From Corynebacterium minutissimum (GTDB lineage: Bacteria; Actinomycetota; Actinomycetes; Mycobacteriales; Mycobacteriaceae), in assembly GCF_016889765.1 (NCBI RefSeq), contig NZ_CP069533.1:434001-498000 (forward strand): DNA of 64,000 nt, given 5' to 3'. This document shows, piece by piece, positions 26,374 through 35,224 of this stretch. A model generated the notes under the pieces. The model ran no database searches, was not told the DNA's origin, and saw only the letters and a program-made list of their open reading frames with translations. The translations under genes and the position numbers were made by a program. How positions within the stretch are numbered: position 1 is the stretch's first letter; each line of letters starts with the position of its first letter.

Positions 26374-27010
26374 GAAAGACAAGGTGCCCGCCGCGGAACG
26401 GGCCTACGAACACCTCAAACGCCGCATCATCGATGACGAGGTTGGTGACTCGGAGATGCTCTCCGAAGCCGCCCTCGCCTCAGAGCTGGGGATGAGCCGT
26501 ACCCCGGTGCGTGAAGCTTTCCTCCGCCTCGAGGTGGAAGGCTTTTTGAAGCTCTACCCCAAGCGTGGCGCGCTCGTGGTACCGATTAGTCCCCGCGAGA
26601 TTCGTGAAGTGTACGAGGCACGCATGCTCGTCGACGAGCACTCTGCCCGTCATATCTGCTCTTTACCAGCCGAGGAGCGCGGCCTCATCACCGATGTCCT
26701 CGACGCCACCATTGCGGAACAACATGCCGCGCTCGACAAGGACGACTTACGCGCCTATGCCCGGCTCGACGCGAAATTCCACCAGACCATCATGGACAAC
26801 GGTGGCAACCGTCTGCTGGCCAATCTGGGACACACCTTGCGCGAGCGCCAGCAACGTTTCACCGCCACGGCCGTGGGGCGCAGCGTTGAGCGTGCCCGTG
26901 CCTTCGTTGCCCAGCACGCCTTGCTTGCCGACGCCCTCCGCGCCGGCCACCTCGACACCTACCTCACCGAACTCGAATCTCACCTCAACTCTTCAAGGAA
27001 GCAACTGTGA
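26369..27010 (+). CDS. GntR-family regulator with FCD ligand domain
   Basis: This is a 213-residue transcription regulator. The N-terminal winged helix (about residues 5-70: AYEHLKRRIIDDEV, LASELGMSRTPVREAFLRLEVEGFL) is the GntR signature; the C-terminal FCD all-helical domain (about 80-205: LVDEHSARHICSL, ARLDAKFHQTIM, a Zn/ligand His pattern) binds an effector, often an organic acid or sugar acid. ATG 26369 is preferred; TTG 26339 and ATG 26354 are in frame upstream. It overlaps the MFS gene that follows in a GTGA at 27007-27010, implying one transcript, and follows the ABC operon by 127 bases with its own predicted operator. Its target is probably the MFS gene and possibly the importer. 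Confidence 0.88.
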   Translation: MQKDKVPAAERAYEHLKRRIIDDEVGDSEMLSEAALASELGMSRTPVREAFLRLEVEGFLKLYPKRGALVVPISPREIREVYEARMLVDEHSARHICSLPAEERGLITDVLDATIAEQHAALDKDDLRAYARLDAKFHQTIMDNGGNRLLANLGHTLRERQQRFTATAVGRSVERARAFVAQHALLADALRAGHLDTYLTELESHLNSSRKQL

Positions 27011-28323
27011 CTGTCTCCGCACATTCGCACCCGGAGGTCGACGCGGCTGTCGACGACTCCGAACTATCAACTGACTCCGCTGTGCCCCCAGCCCAGGGCG
27101 CGCTCTCGTCACGCGCGTGGTTCCCCGTTGCTGGCTCCATGGTCGCTGTGGCGTGGGGAGGCAATGAATTCACGCCCCTTCTCGTGATGTACCGCGAGAC
27201 CTCCCACTTCTCTCAAGTGACCGTCAACGGCCTCCTCGCGGCATATGTTGTCGGCATTATTCCGGCGTTGCTCATCGGCGGGCCGCTCTCTGACCTTATT
27301 GGCCGCCGCCCGATGCTGCTTCCGGCCGCTCCGCTCTCTCTTGCTGGTTCTTTCCTTCTTTCTATCGCTCCCGAGGAACCTCTCATCATTGCCTTGGGCC
27401 GCGTTCTGTGCGGCATGGCGTTGGGCCTGGTCATGGCTGTGGGTTCAACGTGGATTACTGAGCTCATTACCCGTGCCGGTGGTGACCCGGCCTCCGGCGC
27501 ACGCAAGGCATCACTGTGCTTGACCGCAGGTTTCCTCGTGGGCGCGGGCATCGCTTCTGTCTTGGCGCAGTGGGGTCCGTGGCCGACGCACACCGCATAT
27601 ATCCTCCATATGCTACTCACCGTTGTCACTGCTATCTGGATTCTTCACACACCGGAAACCCGCCAGCCCAGCCATGGCACCGTGAAGATGACCATCCTGG
27701 ATCTCACCGTCCGCGAGATGCTCCAGATGCTCCACGTTCCGACGGCCGCTCACAAGCGTTTCGTGCGCGTCGTCATGCCTGTGGCTCCCTGGGTCTTCGG
27801 CTGCGCCGGTGCCGCTTATGCGCTGCTACCGCAATTGTTGTCCGACTCCGCCGGCAATGCCCCCATCGCATTCTCCGGTCTCATGACCGTCATCACCCTC
27901 GGCTGCGGCGTGGGCGTGCAAATGCTCGGCCGTATCGTGGATACCCACAAGTCTGCTCGTGCTTCCGCCATCGCCATGGCCGTTATCACCGTTGGAGCAA
28001 TCTTCGCAGCGTTCGCCGCCCATACCTTGTCTTTGCCTCTGGGCATCACCGCAGCAGCCACGATGGGGGCTGGCTACGGTCTCGCACTCGTCGCGGGTCT
28101 CTCTGAAGTTCAGCGCATCGCGGGAGAACGGGAGCTTGCTGGCTTGACCGCCGTCTACTACTCCATCTCCTACACCGGCTTCTTCATCCCTATGGCCTTT
28201 AGTGCCTTGGCGCCGTACTTTGGGTTTACCAACCTCTTCATCATCGGTAGCGTCCTCGCTCTGCTGTGCCTCGTCAACGTCGTCATGGCGTGGCGCGCAC
28301 ACCTGCCAGGTGCTCGCCGTTAG
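27007..28323 (+). CDS. MFS transporter
   Basis: The 438-residue membrane protein has about twelve helices, beginning near residue 35 after a ~30-residue acidic hydrophilic N-terminus. It contains the MFS loop motif between helices 2 and 3 (GPLSDLIGRRP). It resembles sugar-acid and drug-type major facilitators without a clear subfamily call. The start is GTG 27007, overlapping the stop of the FCD regulator and preceded by GGAAG. A regulator plus MFS pair in one transcript usually means uptake or export of the regulator's effector. The transcript ends at the strong terminator 28337-28377. Confidence 0.88.
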   Translation: MTVSAHSHPEVDAAVDDSELSTDSAVPPAQGALSSRAWFPVAGSMVAVAWGGNEFTPLLVMYRETSHFSQVTVNGLLAAYVVGIIPALLIGGPLSDLIGRRPMLLPAAPLSLAGSFLLSIAPEEPLIIALGRVLCGMALGLVMAVGSTWITELITRAGGDPASGARKASLCLTAGFLVGAGIASVLAQWGPWPTHTAYILHMLLTVVTAIWILHTPETRQPSHGTVKMTILDLTVREMLQMLHVPTAAHKRFVRVVMPVAPWVFGCAGAAYALLPQLLSDSAGNAPIAFSGLMTVITLGCGVGVQMLGRIVDTHKSARASAIAMAVITVGAIFAAFAAHTLSLPLGITAAATMGAGYGLALVAGLSEVQRIAGERELAGLTAVYYSISYTGFFIPMAFSALAPYFGFTNLFIIGSVLALLCLVNVVMAWRAHLPGARR

Positions 28324-28336
28324 CTCTGCGATTACC

Positions 28337-28377
28337 AGAAAAGCTCCACTCTCCCTACTGGGAGGTGGAGCTTTTCT
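28337..28377. terminator. Bidirectional intrinsic terminator
   Basis: Perfect 13-bp arms (28337-28349 and 28365-28377) surround a 15-base loop, with T-rich flanks. They separate the convergent MFS and ileS genes. Confidence 0.9.
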
Positions 28378-28422
28378 CCTCGATATTTAGCGCATGGTCA
28401 GCTGCGCCCTGCTGTCCAAGCT

Positions 28423-31400
28423 CTAGGCCTTGGCCACGGTCGCGGTGACACCCTTGAGGACGTCATGCACCGTCTGGCCGCTATCGTTAGACAGAGTCTC
28501 CGTCGTCACGGTGAAGTCGACAGCGAGTACCTCCGCCGCGATGTGATCGCGGTGGCGGTTGGCCCACTCTTCCTTTTCTGCGGGAACGCAGAGGACCACC
28601 GTGATGCGGTCAGTCACCACGAAGTCCTCGGCCTTGCGAGCATCCTGGAGGCCGCGGATGACATCAGCAGCCCAGCCTTCGGCCTCGAGCTCTTCGGTGA
28701 CCTCGGTATCCAGCACCACTAGGCCATCCACGCCGTCCACGCGCGCCGTAGACTCCGGGTTAGCCGCCTGCAGGCGCTCGGTGTACTCCTCTGGGCTCAG
28801 ACGAATATCGCCGTCAACGACGACCTCGTCACCCTCGCGCTCGTAGTTACCAGCCTTGAGGTTTTTGATGGCACGCTGGACATCCTTACCCAAGCGCGGG
28901 CCCGCAACCTTGGCGTTGCACACCACGTCGAAGGTACCGACTTCGTCGACATCATCGGTAAGAACGACGTCTTTGACGTTGACCTCATCGCGGATGATGT
29001 CCTTGAAGTCCGCCAGGCGTGCCGAATCCGGCATCGCCACGGTCAGCTTCGGCAACGGCAAACGGTTGCGCAGCTTGTTGGACTTGCGCACCGACGACGC
29101 CGCCGAGGCCACCGCACGGGTAGCATCCATCGCTGCCACGAGGTCATGATCAGCCGGGTAATCCTCAGCCTTCGGGTAGGACGCCAAGTGCACGGAACGC
29201 TCACCGGTCAGGCCACGGTAGATGACCTCAGCAACGTGCGGCAGCAGCGGAGCCACCACGCGAGAGACGGTCTCCAGCACCGTGTAGAGGGTATTGAACG
29301 CCTCAACGTGAGTCTCCTCGCCTTCCCAGAAACGGTCACGAGAGCGGCGAACATACCAGTTAGTCAGCGCGTCCGCGAAGAGGCGAACCTCCTCAGTGGC
29401 CGAAGCGATGTCGGTATTCGCCAGCGCGTCATTCGTGTTCTTCACCAAGTCATGAGTCTTGGCCAAGATGTAGCGGTCCAGCACGTTGGTGGAGCTGACA
29501 TCGAACTGCGCCTCCTGAGAAGCGTAGAGCTGTAGGAAGGTGTAGGCATTCCAGATCGGCAGGATGGCCTGGCGCACGCCCTCACGGATGCCTTGCTCGG
29601 TGACAATGAGGTTGCCACCGCGCAGGATCGGCGAGGACATGAGGAACCAGCGCATCGCATCCGAACCATCGCGGTCAAAGACCTCGTTGACGTTCGGGTA
29701 GTTGCCCTTGGACTTGGACATCTTCAGGCCGTCATTGCCTAAAACGATGCCGTGGGCCACAACCTTCTTGTAGGCCGGGCGGTCAAAGAGCGCGGTGGAC
29801 AGCGCATGCATGACGTAGAACCAGCCGCGGGTCTGACCGGAGTACTCCACGATGAAGTCTGACGGCGAGTGGGTCTCAAACCACTCCTTGTTCTCAAACG
29901 GGTAGTGCTTCTGGGCAAACGGCATGGAACCAGACTCGAACCAGCAGTCCAACACGTCCGGCACGCGGCGCATCGTGGACTTGCCCGTCGGATCGTCCGG
30001 GTTCGGGCGAGTCAGCTCATCGATGTGTGGGCGGTGCAGACTGGTCGGGCGCACGCCGAAGTCACGCTCCAGCTCATCCAGGGAACCGTAGACATCCACG
30101 CGCGGGTACTCCGGATCATCGGAGATCCACGCCGGGATCGGAGCACCCCAGTAGCGGGTACGGGAGATGTTCCAATCACGAGCGCCTTCCAGCCACTTGC
30201 CGAACTGGCCATCGCGGATATGCTCCGGCAGCCACTCAATCTCGTTGTGGTTGAGCTCCACCATGCGGTCACGGAACTCGGTCACCTTGACAAACCATGC
30301 CGGCAGCGCCATGTAGATGAGCGGCTCGCCGGAGCGCCAGGAGTGCGGGTAGGAGTGCTCGATGGTCACGTGGCGTACCACACGGCCAGCGGCCTTGAGG
30401 TCCTTGATGATGGCCTTGTTAGCGTCGAAGACCAGCTGGCCCTCATACGGCGGTACCTGCGAGGTGAACTTTCCATCTTCATCCACCGGGATGACCAGGC
30501 CTACGCCGTACTTCTGGCAGGTGAGCATATCGTCCTCACCGAAGGCCGGAGCCTGGTGGACAACACCGGTGCCATCCTCGGTGGTGACGTAATCCGCGAG
30601 CAGTAACTGATACGCGTTCTCGACATCCGGGAAGAAATCGAAGATGGGCTGGTACTTAAAGCCCTCCAACTGCGCGCCCTTGAACGTCTTGAGGACCTCC
30701 GCCTCACCCAGCTCCTTCGCCAAAGTACCGGTGAGCGCTTCGGCCATGATGAAGGTGCGGCCAGCAAAGTCGCCCTCGGTGGCCTTAAACAGCACGTAGT
30801 CGACCTCCGGGTGGACCGCCAAAGCCAGGTTGGATGGCAGGGTCCAGGGGGTGGTGGTCCAGGCGAGGAAGGAGGCGTCGGCAAGCTCGGCGTGATCTGC
30901 CAACGTCTTCTCCGCAGCGCTTCCCTCGACCGCACCAGCCACTGGGAAAGTCACCGTCAGGGTCGGGTCCTGGCGCATCTTATAAGAATCATCCAGGCGT
31001 GTTTCCTGGTTGGACAGCGAGGTGTGCTCAGCCCAGGAATACGGCAGAACCCTAAAGCCCTGGTAGATCAGGCCCTTGTCATAGAGCTCCTTAAACGCCC
31101 ACATGACAGACTCCATGTACTCCAAGTCCATGGTTTTGTAGCCGTTTTCAAAGTCCACCCAGCGAGCCTGGCGGTTAACATACTCTTCCCACTCATCGGT
31201 GTACTCCAGAACGGACTTGGCGCAGTATTCGTTGAACTTCTCTAGGCCCATGTCCTCGATCTGGGCCTTATCGGTGATTCCGAGCTGCTTTTCTGCCTCC
31301 AGCTCCGCCGGCAGGCCGTGGGTATCCCAGCCGAAGACGCGCGGGACGTGGTTGCCGGCCATGGTGCGGTAGCGCGGGACGATGTCTTTGACGTAACCGG

Positions 31401-31620
31401 TCAACAGGTGGCCATAGTGCGGCAGGCCATTGGCAAAGGGCGGGCCATCATAAAAGACGTACTCGGGGCAACCCTCTGTCTGCTCGAGGCTGGCTTTAAA
31501 AGTATCGTCGGCCGTCCAGTACTTCTGGACTTCCTGCTCCATGTCGGGGAAGCGGGAGGACCCAGCTGTCATATCGACTTTGGGATAAACGCTGCCGACG
31601 TTCGTAGGGTTGTTGCTCAT
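28423..31620 (-). CDS. ileS: Isoleucyl-tRNA synthetase
   Basis: The enzyme charges tRNA-Ile with isoleucine and edits valine. It is 1065 residues long, longer than E. coli IleRS (about 940), and looks like the second, eukaryote-like IleRS type common in Actinobacteria. Class I motifs are present: a HIGH-type HYGH within GLPHYGHLLTG (about 65-75) and LKMSKSKGN (around 600). The CP1 editing domain lies between them (WTTTPWTLPSNLALAVHP). Start ATG 31620 has GAAGGA spaced nine bases upstream, inside the T-box leader. The transcript begins about 200 bases upstream with a translational T-box, so expression should rise when uncharged tRNA-Ile accumulates. Confidence 0.96.
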   Translation of the reverse strand: MSNNPTNVGSVYPKVDMTAGSSRFPDMEQEVQKYWTADDTFKASLEQTEGCPEYVFYDGPPFANGLPHYGHLLTGYVKDIVPRYRTMAGNHVPRVFGWDTHGLPAELEAEKQLGITDKAQIEDMGLEKFNEYCAKSVLEYTDEWEEYVNRQARWVDFENGYKTMDLEYMESVMWAFKELYDKGLIYQGFRVLPYSWAEHTSLSNQETRLDDSYKMRQDPTLTVTFPVAGAVEGSAAEKTLADHAELADASFLAWTTTPWTLPSNLALAVHPEVDYVLFKATEGDFAGRTFIMAEALTGTLAKELGEAEVLKTFKGAQLEGFKYQPIFDFFPDVENAYQLLLADYVTTEDGTGVVHQAPAFGEDDMLTCQKYGVGLVIPVDEDGKFTSQVPPYEGQLVFDANKAIIKDLKAAGRVVRHVTIEHSYPHSWRSGEPLIYMALPAWFVKVTEFRDRMVELNHNEIEWLPEHIRDGQFGKWLEGARDWNISRTRYWGAPIPAWISDDPEYPRVDVYGSLDELERDFGVRPTSLHRPHIDELTRPNPDDPTGKSTMRRVPDVLDCWFESGSMPFAQKHYPFENKEWFETHSPSDFIVEYSGQTRGWFYVMHALSTALFDRPAYKKVVAHGIVLGNDGLKMSKSKGNYPNVNEVFDRDGSDAMRWFLMSSPILRGGNLIVTEQGIREGVRQAILPIWNAYTFLQLYASQEAQFDVSSTNVLDRYILAKTHDLVKNTNDALANTDIASATEEVRLFADALTNWYVRRSRDRFWEGEETHVEAFNTLYTVLETVSRVVAPLLPHVAEVIYRGLTGERSVHLASYPKAEDYPADHDLVAAMDATRAVASAASSVRKSNKLRNRLPLPKLTVAMPDSARLADFKDIIRDEVNVKDVVLTDDVDEVGTFDVVCNAKVAGPRLGKDVQRAIKNLKAGNYEREGDEVVVDGDIRLSPEEYTERLQAANPESTARVDGVDGLVVLDTEVTEELEAEGWAADVIRGLQDARKAEDFVVTDRITVVLCVPAEKEEWANRHRDHIAAEVLAVDFTVTTETLSNDSGQTVHDVLKGVTATVAKA

Positions 31621-31822
31621 CTGAAAATTCCTTCACTCGTTCGCTGTGACGGGGACGCGCCTTGCGGCTCGCGGTACCACCCCGCTTGGACGCCGAGGCG
31701 TCCCGCTTCGTTGTGTGAAGGAGATGACGGTCCCTACCCGCCCGGTTCTAATAATGCGGCGCTCGCGCGCCTCACGTTCTTCCGGAATGCTCCCCGGTGA
31801 TAGCCGGCTCACTGCATGTAGC
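31621..31822 (-). ncRNA. ileS T-box riboswitch leader (translational type)
   Basis: On the minus strand the leader contains the T-box core GGGTGGTACCGCG (31670-31683), whose bulge binds the acceptor end of uncharged tRNA. It has a short specifier loop with codon ATC for isoleucine (31799-31801) inside GGCTATCACC, as in actinobacterial ultrashort stem I T-boxes. An eight-base segment TCCTTCAC (31715-31722) is exactly complementary to the GTGAAGGA that contains the ileS ribosome-binding site (31629-31636), a candidate SD sequestrator. No U-run terminator is seen, so regulation of translation rather than attenuation is likely. Confidence 0.88.
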
Positions 31823-31827
31823 TCCAG

Positions 31828-31833
31828 AGTATA
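31828..31833 (-). promoter_or_regulatory. Predicted -10 box of the ileS transcript
   Basis: TATACT on the minus strand, with a weak -35 (TGTGAA at 16-17 bases). Transcription would start around 31821, placing the specifier loop 20 bases into the RNA. Confidence 0.45.
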
Positions 31834-31981
31834 ACCGAGGGGTCAAGTTTTCACAGCCACAGGTTCCCGAGATCCTGAAATAGAAACCCGTGTGTGCCCA
31901 CGATGCTCAGGTGAAAAGGTTATTCACAGGAGCATTTTTTCTAGTGCGGGCTGATCACAGTGAGCCTTAGGCTTCAGAATC

Positions 31982-33058
31982 ATGAACGCACTGCAGACTT
32001 TTCTTGACGCCCTGGCGCCCGGCATTGATGTCGTCGCCGGGTGCGAAGGCATGTCTGAAGCGGATCTCATTGCTGCCGGATCACCCGATAAAACGGCCAA
32101 GGAATTGGTGCGCTTGCACTCGAGCTTCTTTGGCACGACTGCAATGACTCGCATGCAACGCAACGCCGTAATTGCAGCCCGCCAGCGCGGCCATTCTCTG
32201 CCCACACTCAACGTCATTGACCGCTATGCACGCAAAGCTCGGACACTGGCCTTGGGGTGGCAGATGCGCCTAGAGCTGTGCCGCACGAGCGCTGATACGT
32301 TGGCGATGGAAGCTCTGGCCAAGAAGAAGCTCAAAGAGCTTTCGAAACCGCCGCAGCCCAAGGCAGGCGTCACGGTGTATCGCCGGCGAAACTCGCTGTG
32401 GACGATGGCGATTACAGCCCCTTCTCATGTCATCGCGGAGCTTAACGACGCCGTCGATGAGCACCGCCCCATCGAATCCATCCAGGAAGCCTTCTTCACA
32501 GGCGCGGCCCCACGCAAAGGACTGCAGACCAATATCCTTGTCCCCTTGGATGCGTTGACGCAGATTCTCAATGGTGATGGTGAGGAAGTTACGCTGCGTA
32601 TGACCAATGGCGCGACAATGACGGGTGCGGAGTATGTCAACAAGGTGATCTCCGGTGAAATAGACCTTGACGGCACATTGGCGACGCTCTTTCACCCCGT
32701 CCGCGGACCTGTGAACCTCTATCGGCAGGAGCGGAGCGCTAGCATCAAACAGCGCATCATGGCTATGGCCGAGTTTCCGGTCTGTGCATGGAATGACTGT
32801 ATGAAGCCCGCCGATGAGTGCCAAGTGCACCACATCATCGCGTGGAAGAACGGCGGCTATACCAATCCCGAGAACCTCGTGATGTTGTGTCCGTACCACA
32901 ACGGAGTCAATCAAGATAACCCCAATGCTCCGCCAGGGCGTGGGCGGATGGCCCGGGTTGAAGGGACGGTAAAGCGCACCTTCGGTCCTCTCCCACCACC
33001 TTCGCCACGGCAGGCGGCCCCTAAAGCAATTGGACCGCCGGACAGCGGTGGCACCTAG
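31982..33058 (+). CDS. HNH endonuclease-motif protein (DUF222/13E12-like)
   Basis: The 358-residue protein has a long helical N-terminal region of DUF222/REP13E12 type and a C-terminal HNH nuclease site. The latter shows two cysteine pairs, CAWNDC and MLCPYH, around the QVHHIIAWKNGGYTNPENL core with HH and N residues. Such genes are multi-copy in Actinobacteria and are thought to belong to a mobile or repeat-associated family; the biological function is unknown. It starts at ATG 31982 in front of an AT-rich segment (31900-31980). Its last codons fall within the first of two direct repeats (33044-33060), so its C-terminus may have been shaped by an insertion event. Confidence 0.85.
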   Translation: MNALQTFLDALAPGIDVVAGCEGMSEADLIAAGSPDKTAKELVRLHSSFFGTTAMTRMQRNAVIAARQRGHSLPTLNVIDRYARKARTLALGWQMRLELCRTSADTLAMEALAKKKLKELSKPPQPKAGVTVYRRRNSLWTMAITAPSHVIAELNDAVDEHRPIESIQEAFFTGAAPRKGLQTNILVPLDALTQILNGDGEEVTLRMTNGATMTGAEYVNKVISGEIDLDGTLATLFHPVRGPVNLYRQERSASIKQRIMAMAEFPVCAWNDCMKPADECQVHHIIAWKNGGYTNPENLVMLCPYHNGVNQDNPNAPPGRGRMARVEGTVKRTFGPLPPPSPRQAAPKAIGPPDSGGT

Positions 33059-33102
33059 ATGTGGACCCAGGTAGCGGTGGCACCTAGATTCGGTCGGTGC
33101 CA
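33044..33102. repeat. Direct and inverted repeats at end of HNH gene, mobile-element remnant
   Basis: The 17-base unit agcggtggcacctagat occurs at 33044-33060 and again at 33073-33089, 29 bases apart. An inverted GGTGCCAC follows at 33095-33102, complementary to the GTGGCACC inside each repeat. The first copy contains the HNH gene stop. This is the sort of pattern left by insertion-sequence ends, but no transposase is present. Confidence 0.5.
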
Positions 33103-33182
33103 CTATCCGCGACAGTAGCCTTCCATCGCAGCAGCTCACCGCCTAGGAGCCCTCTACCTCAGGAACCCCTTGAGGCCGAGGG

Positions 33183-33353
33183 CTACTCGTCGTGCTTGCG
33201 GCGTATTTTCACCACTGTATCGACGATAAAGAGAATGATGCCGACGCCGGCAGAGATGAACAACAGGTACAGGGACCAGTCAGCGGCGGTGAGGATGTAG
33301 TTCACGAAAGCCAAGAAAGCCACGAACGCTAGAACCAATGCGCCAATGAGCAT
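33183..33353 (-). CDS. 56-residue small membrane protein
   Basis: This short gene encodes MLIGALVLAFVAFLAF, a linker TAADW, a second hydrophobic helix (LYLLFISAGVGIILFIV) and a basic tail KIRRKHDE, that is, two transmembrane helices with both ends inside. GGGGAG is five bases before the ATG at 33353, a clear ribosome-binding site, and the frame ends in a clean TAG at 33183. The gene lies between the HNH gene repeats and the wag31 terminator. Small two-helix proteins of this kind are often overlooked and their role is unknown; nothing suggests a toxin beyond size and hydrophobicity. Confidence 0.7.
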   Translation of the reverse strand: MLIGALVLAFVAFLAFVNYILTAADWSLYLLFISAGVGIILFIVDTVVKIRRKHDE

Positions 33354-33420
33354 GTTCGCTCCCCTTCCACGAAAACTGGTCTTGTGTCTACCGGAGGCCC
33401 CGGTGGTCTACAGAAAAGAA

Positions 33421-33448
33421 TAACGGCGTCCGGTGCCGGACGCCGTTA
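33421..33448 (-). terminator. Intrinsic terminator of wag31
   Basis: There are near-perfect 13-bp arms (33421-33433 and 33436-33448) of GC-rich sequence. On the minus strand they are followed by TTCTTTTCTG, a U-rich run, 20 bases past the wag31 stop. Confidence 0.85.
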
Positions 33449-33468
33449 ATTCAGTCATGAGCCAGAAA

Positions 33469-34599
33469 TTAGTTGTTGGCCTTGCCAGCCTCACCGTTCG
33501 GAGCCGCGGTGCCGCGGGACTCCAGCTCCTCAAGCTGGGACTCGAGAAGCGTCTTGAGGCGGGTACGGTACTCGCGTTCAAAGGTGCGCAGCTCGGAGAT
33601 ACGGGCCTCGAGAGCAGTCTGCTGCTGCTTGACCGTGTTCATGACCTCGGTGTGCTTCTTCTCCGCGTCAGCCTGCAGGGCTGCTGCCTTCTCCTCAGCC
33701 TGGCGGATCTGAGCCTCAGCGCGGGAGGTGGCATCAGACTCAGTCTGCTTAGCCTTGGTCTCTGCGTCAGCGACGAGCTTCTTGGAACGATTGTCGGCAT
33801 CCAGCAGCTGTGCGTCGTAACGCTTCTGGGCGTCAGCCAACTGAGCCTTGGAGTGAGAATCAGCCTCAGCAAGCTGCTTTTCTGCAGCCGTGCGGGCCTC
33901 GGCCAGCATGGACTCGGAGTCTGCCTTGGCCTCGTTGGTAAGGCGGTCCGCCATTTCCTGAGCCAAGCCCAGAACACGAGCGGCCTGCATGTGGGTCTCC
34001 GGAGTAGCCAGGCCATCCGCAGTCTTGGCAGCACCAGCGCCGGCAATGCCGGCGGCAGCGGTGGAGGCGCCGGAGTTCTTCTTGGCGGACTCCAGCTCCT
34101 TCTTGGTGTTCTCCAGCTCGCGCTTGGACGCTTCGAGCTCACGCTTCGCGGCGGCAGCTTCCTCACGGGCAGCCTTAAGCTCTGCGGAGTTATCCTGCTG
34201 CTGAGCAGCCGGAGCCTGGGAGGACTGCGCCTGAGCCTGAGCGGCCTTAGCCTGCTCTTGGGCCTTCTTGGTTTCTTCCTTGGCTTTGGCAACCTCGTTC
34301 TTCGAGTCAGCCAGCTTTGCCTCGTACTCAGCGCGCAGCTTGGACTCCACGTCCTTGCGCACGGCGGCCTCATCGACCTTGGTTGCAGCGGCACCGGCGC
34401 CAGCAGCGGCGCCGCCCTTGGACTGTGCCTTCAGGTCCTCAACCTGGGCCTGGAGGTCGTCGTTCTCATCCTGCAACTGAGCAAGAGCATCTTCGACGAG
34501 GTCGAGGAACTGATCGACCTCGTCCTCGTTGTAGCCACGCTTGCCAATAGGCGGCTTGCTGAAGGCGACGTTGTGTACATCAGCTGGTGACAGTGGCAT
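33469..34599 (-). CDS. wag31: DivIVA/Wag31 polar growth scaffold
   Basis: Coiled-coil membrane-curvature protein that marks cell poles and recruits apical growth machinery. The 376-residue chain begins with the DivIVA lipid-binding domain (MPLSPADVHNVAFSKPPIG..GYNEDEVDQFLDLVEDA, residues 1-40). Long Ala/Glu/Lys/Gln coiled coils follow (roughly 45-190 and 200-360), with an Ala/Gly-rich linker around 60-75 and another near 178-195. The alternate name divIVA fits too. The ATG has GGGGAAG 8 bases upstream. It is the last gene of the dcw cluster, 168 bases after yggT, with its own predicted promoter in that gap. Length is above the mycobacterial homologue (about 260) and typical for corynebacteria. 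Confidence 0.95.
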   Translation of the reverse strand: MPLSPADVHNVAFSKPPIGKRGYNEDEVDQFLDLVEDALAQLQDENDDLQAQVEDLKAQSKGGAAAGAGAAATKVDEAAVRKDVESKLRAEYEAKLADSKNEVAKAKEETKKAQEQAKAAQAQAQSSQAPAAQQQDNSAELKAAREEAAAAKRELEASKRELENTKKELESAKKNSGASTAAAGIAGAGAAKTADGLATPETHMQAARVLGLAQEMADRLTNEAKADSESMLAEARTAAEKQLAEADSHSKAQLADAQKRYDAQLLDADNRSKKLVADAETKAKQTESDATSRAEAQIRQAEEKAAALQADAEKKHTEVMNTVKQQQTALEARISELRTFEREYRTRLKTLLESQLEELESRGTAAPNGEAGKANN

Positions 34600-34690
34600 T
34601 GACTTCTCTTCCCCTTACGAATCGGTCAAACCTCTAGTGGGTCCAGAGGCCGGGTACATATGCGGTTAATAATACGGATTGTGATAACTC

Positions 34691-34736
34691 ATTGTATCCA
34701 AATCAACACATTATCTAACGCAGGCACGAGTCTCAA
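34691..34736 (-). promoter_or_regulatory. Candidate wag31 promoter region
   Basis: Two candidate -10 boxes lie on the minus strand in an AT-rich stretch: GATAAT (34710-34715) with TTGAGA (34731-34736), spacer 15 bases; and TACAAT (34691-34696) with TTAGAT at 16 bases. Neither is a strong match, but the region separates wag31 from yggT and wag31 is normally highly expressed. Confidence 0.35.
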
Positions 34737-34767
34737 CGTTAACAAAAGGGTTTAATACACCCGCAAT

Positions 34768-35079
34768 TTAGACTGCGAGCCCGCCAGCACCAAAAAATAC
34801 CCACACAATCAGTCGCGAGAGAATTGCCAAGAGCAGGAACAGTACGATAACCGAGACATCGAGAGCAATGCCGCCCAGCTGCAAGGGCGGGATAACCTTG
34901 CGCAGGGCCTTAACGGGCGGATCAGTAAGTACAAACAGCACTTCTGCCACCATCATGAACCACCGCGGCGGGTTGAATTGGCGCGAGAAGGACTGAATCA
35001 TCTCGATGACGATGCGTGCGAGCAGAATCCACGAGTAGAGGCTCACAGCAAGAATGAGAATCGAACCTAAAGTATTCAC
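34768..35079 (-). CDS. YggT family membrane protein
   Basis: The 103-residue membrane protein has two long hydrophobic regions (about 4-20 and 75-98) and the YggT landmark FNPPRWFMMVAEVLFVLTDPPVKALRKVIPP. YggT sits between sepF and divIVA in many Gram-positive dcw clusters and is linked to envelope or division processes; its biochemical role is unclear. The GTG start at 35079 begins VNTLGSILILAV; the longer frame to 35313 is a shadow of the sepF-proximal region. The gene follows sepF by about 145 bases. Confidence 0.85.
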   Translation of the reverse strand: MNTLGSILILAVSLYSWILLARIVIEMIQSFSRQFNPPRWFMMVAEVLFVLTDPPVKALRKVIPPLQLGGIALDVSVIVLFLLLAILSRLIVWVFFGAGGLAV

Positions 35080-35224
35080 ATCGCCCGAGCCTATCTGAAC
35101 CACCCCCGCAGGCGGTACTTCCCCGTCCGGCGGTTCGCAAGAAAACGCATGAAGCCGCCGTCTCCAGCCTCCTCCACAAGCCAACACGGGAGGGGCAGGA
35201 TCGGCGGCCCTGAGGCGTCGAGTT

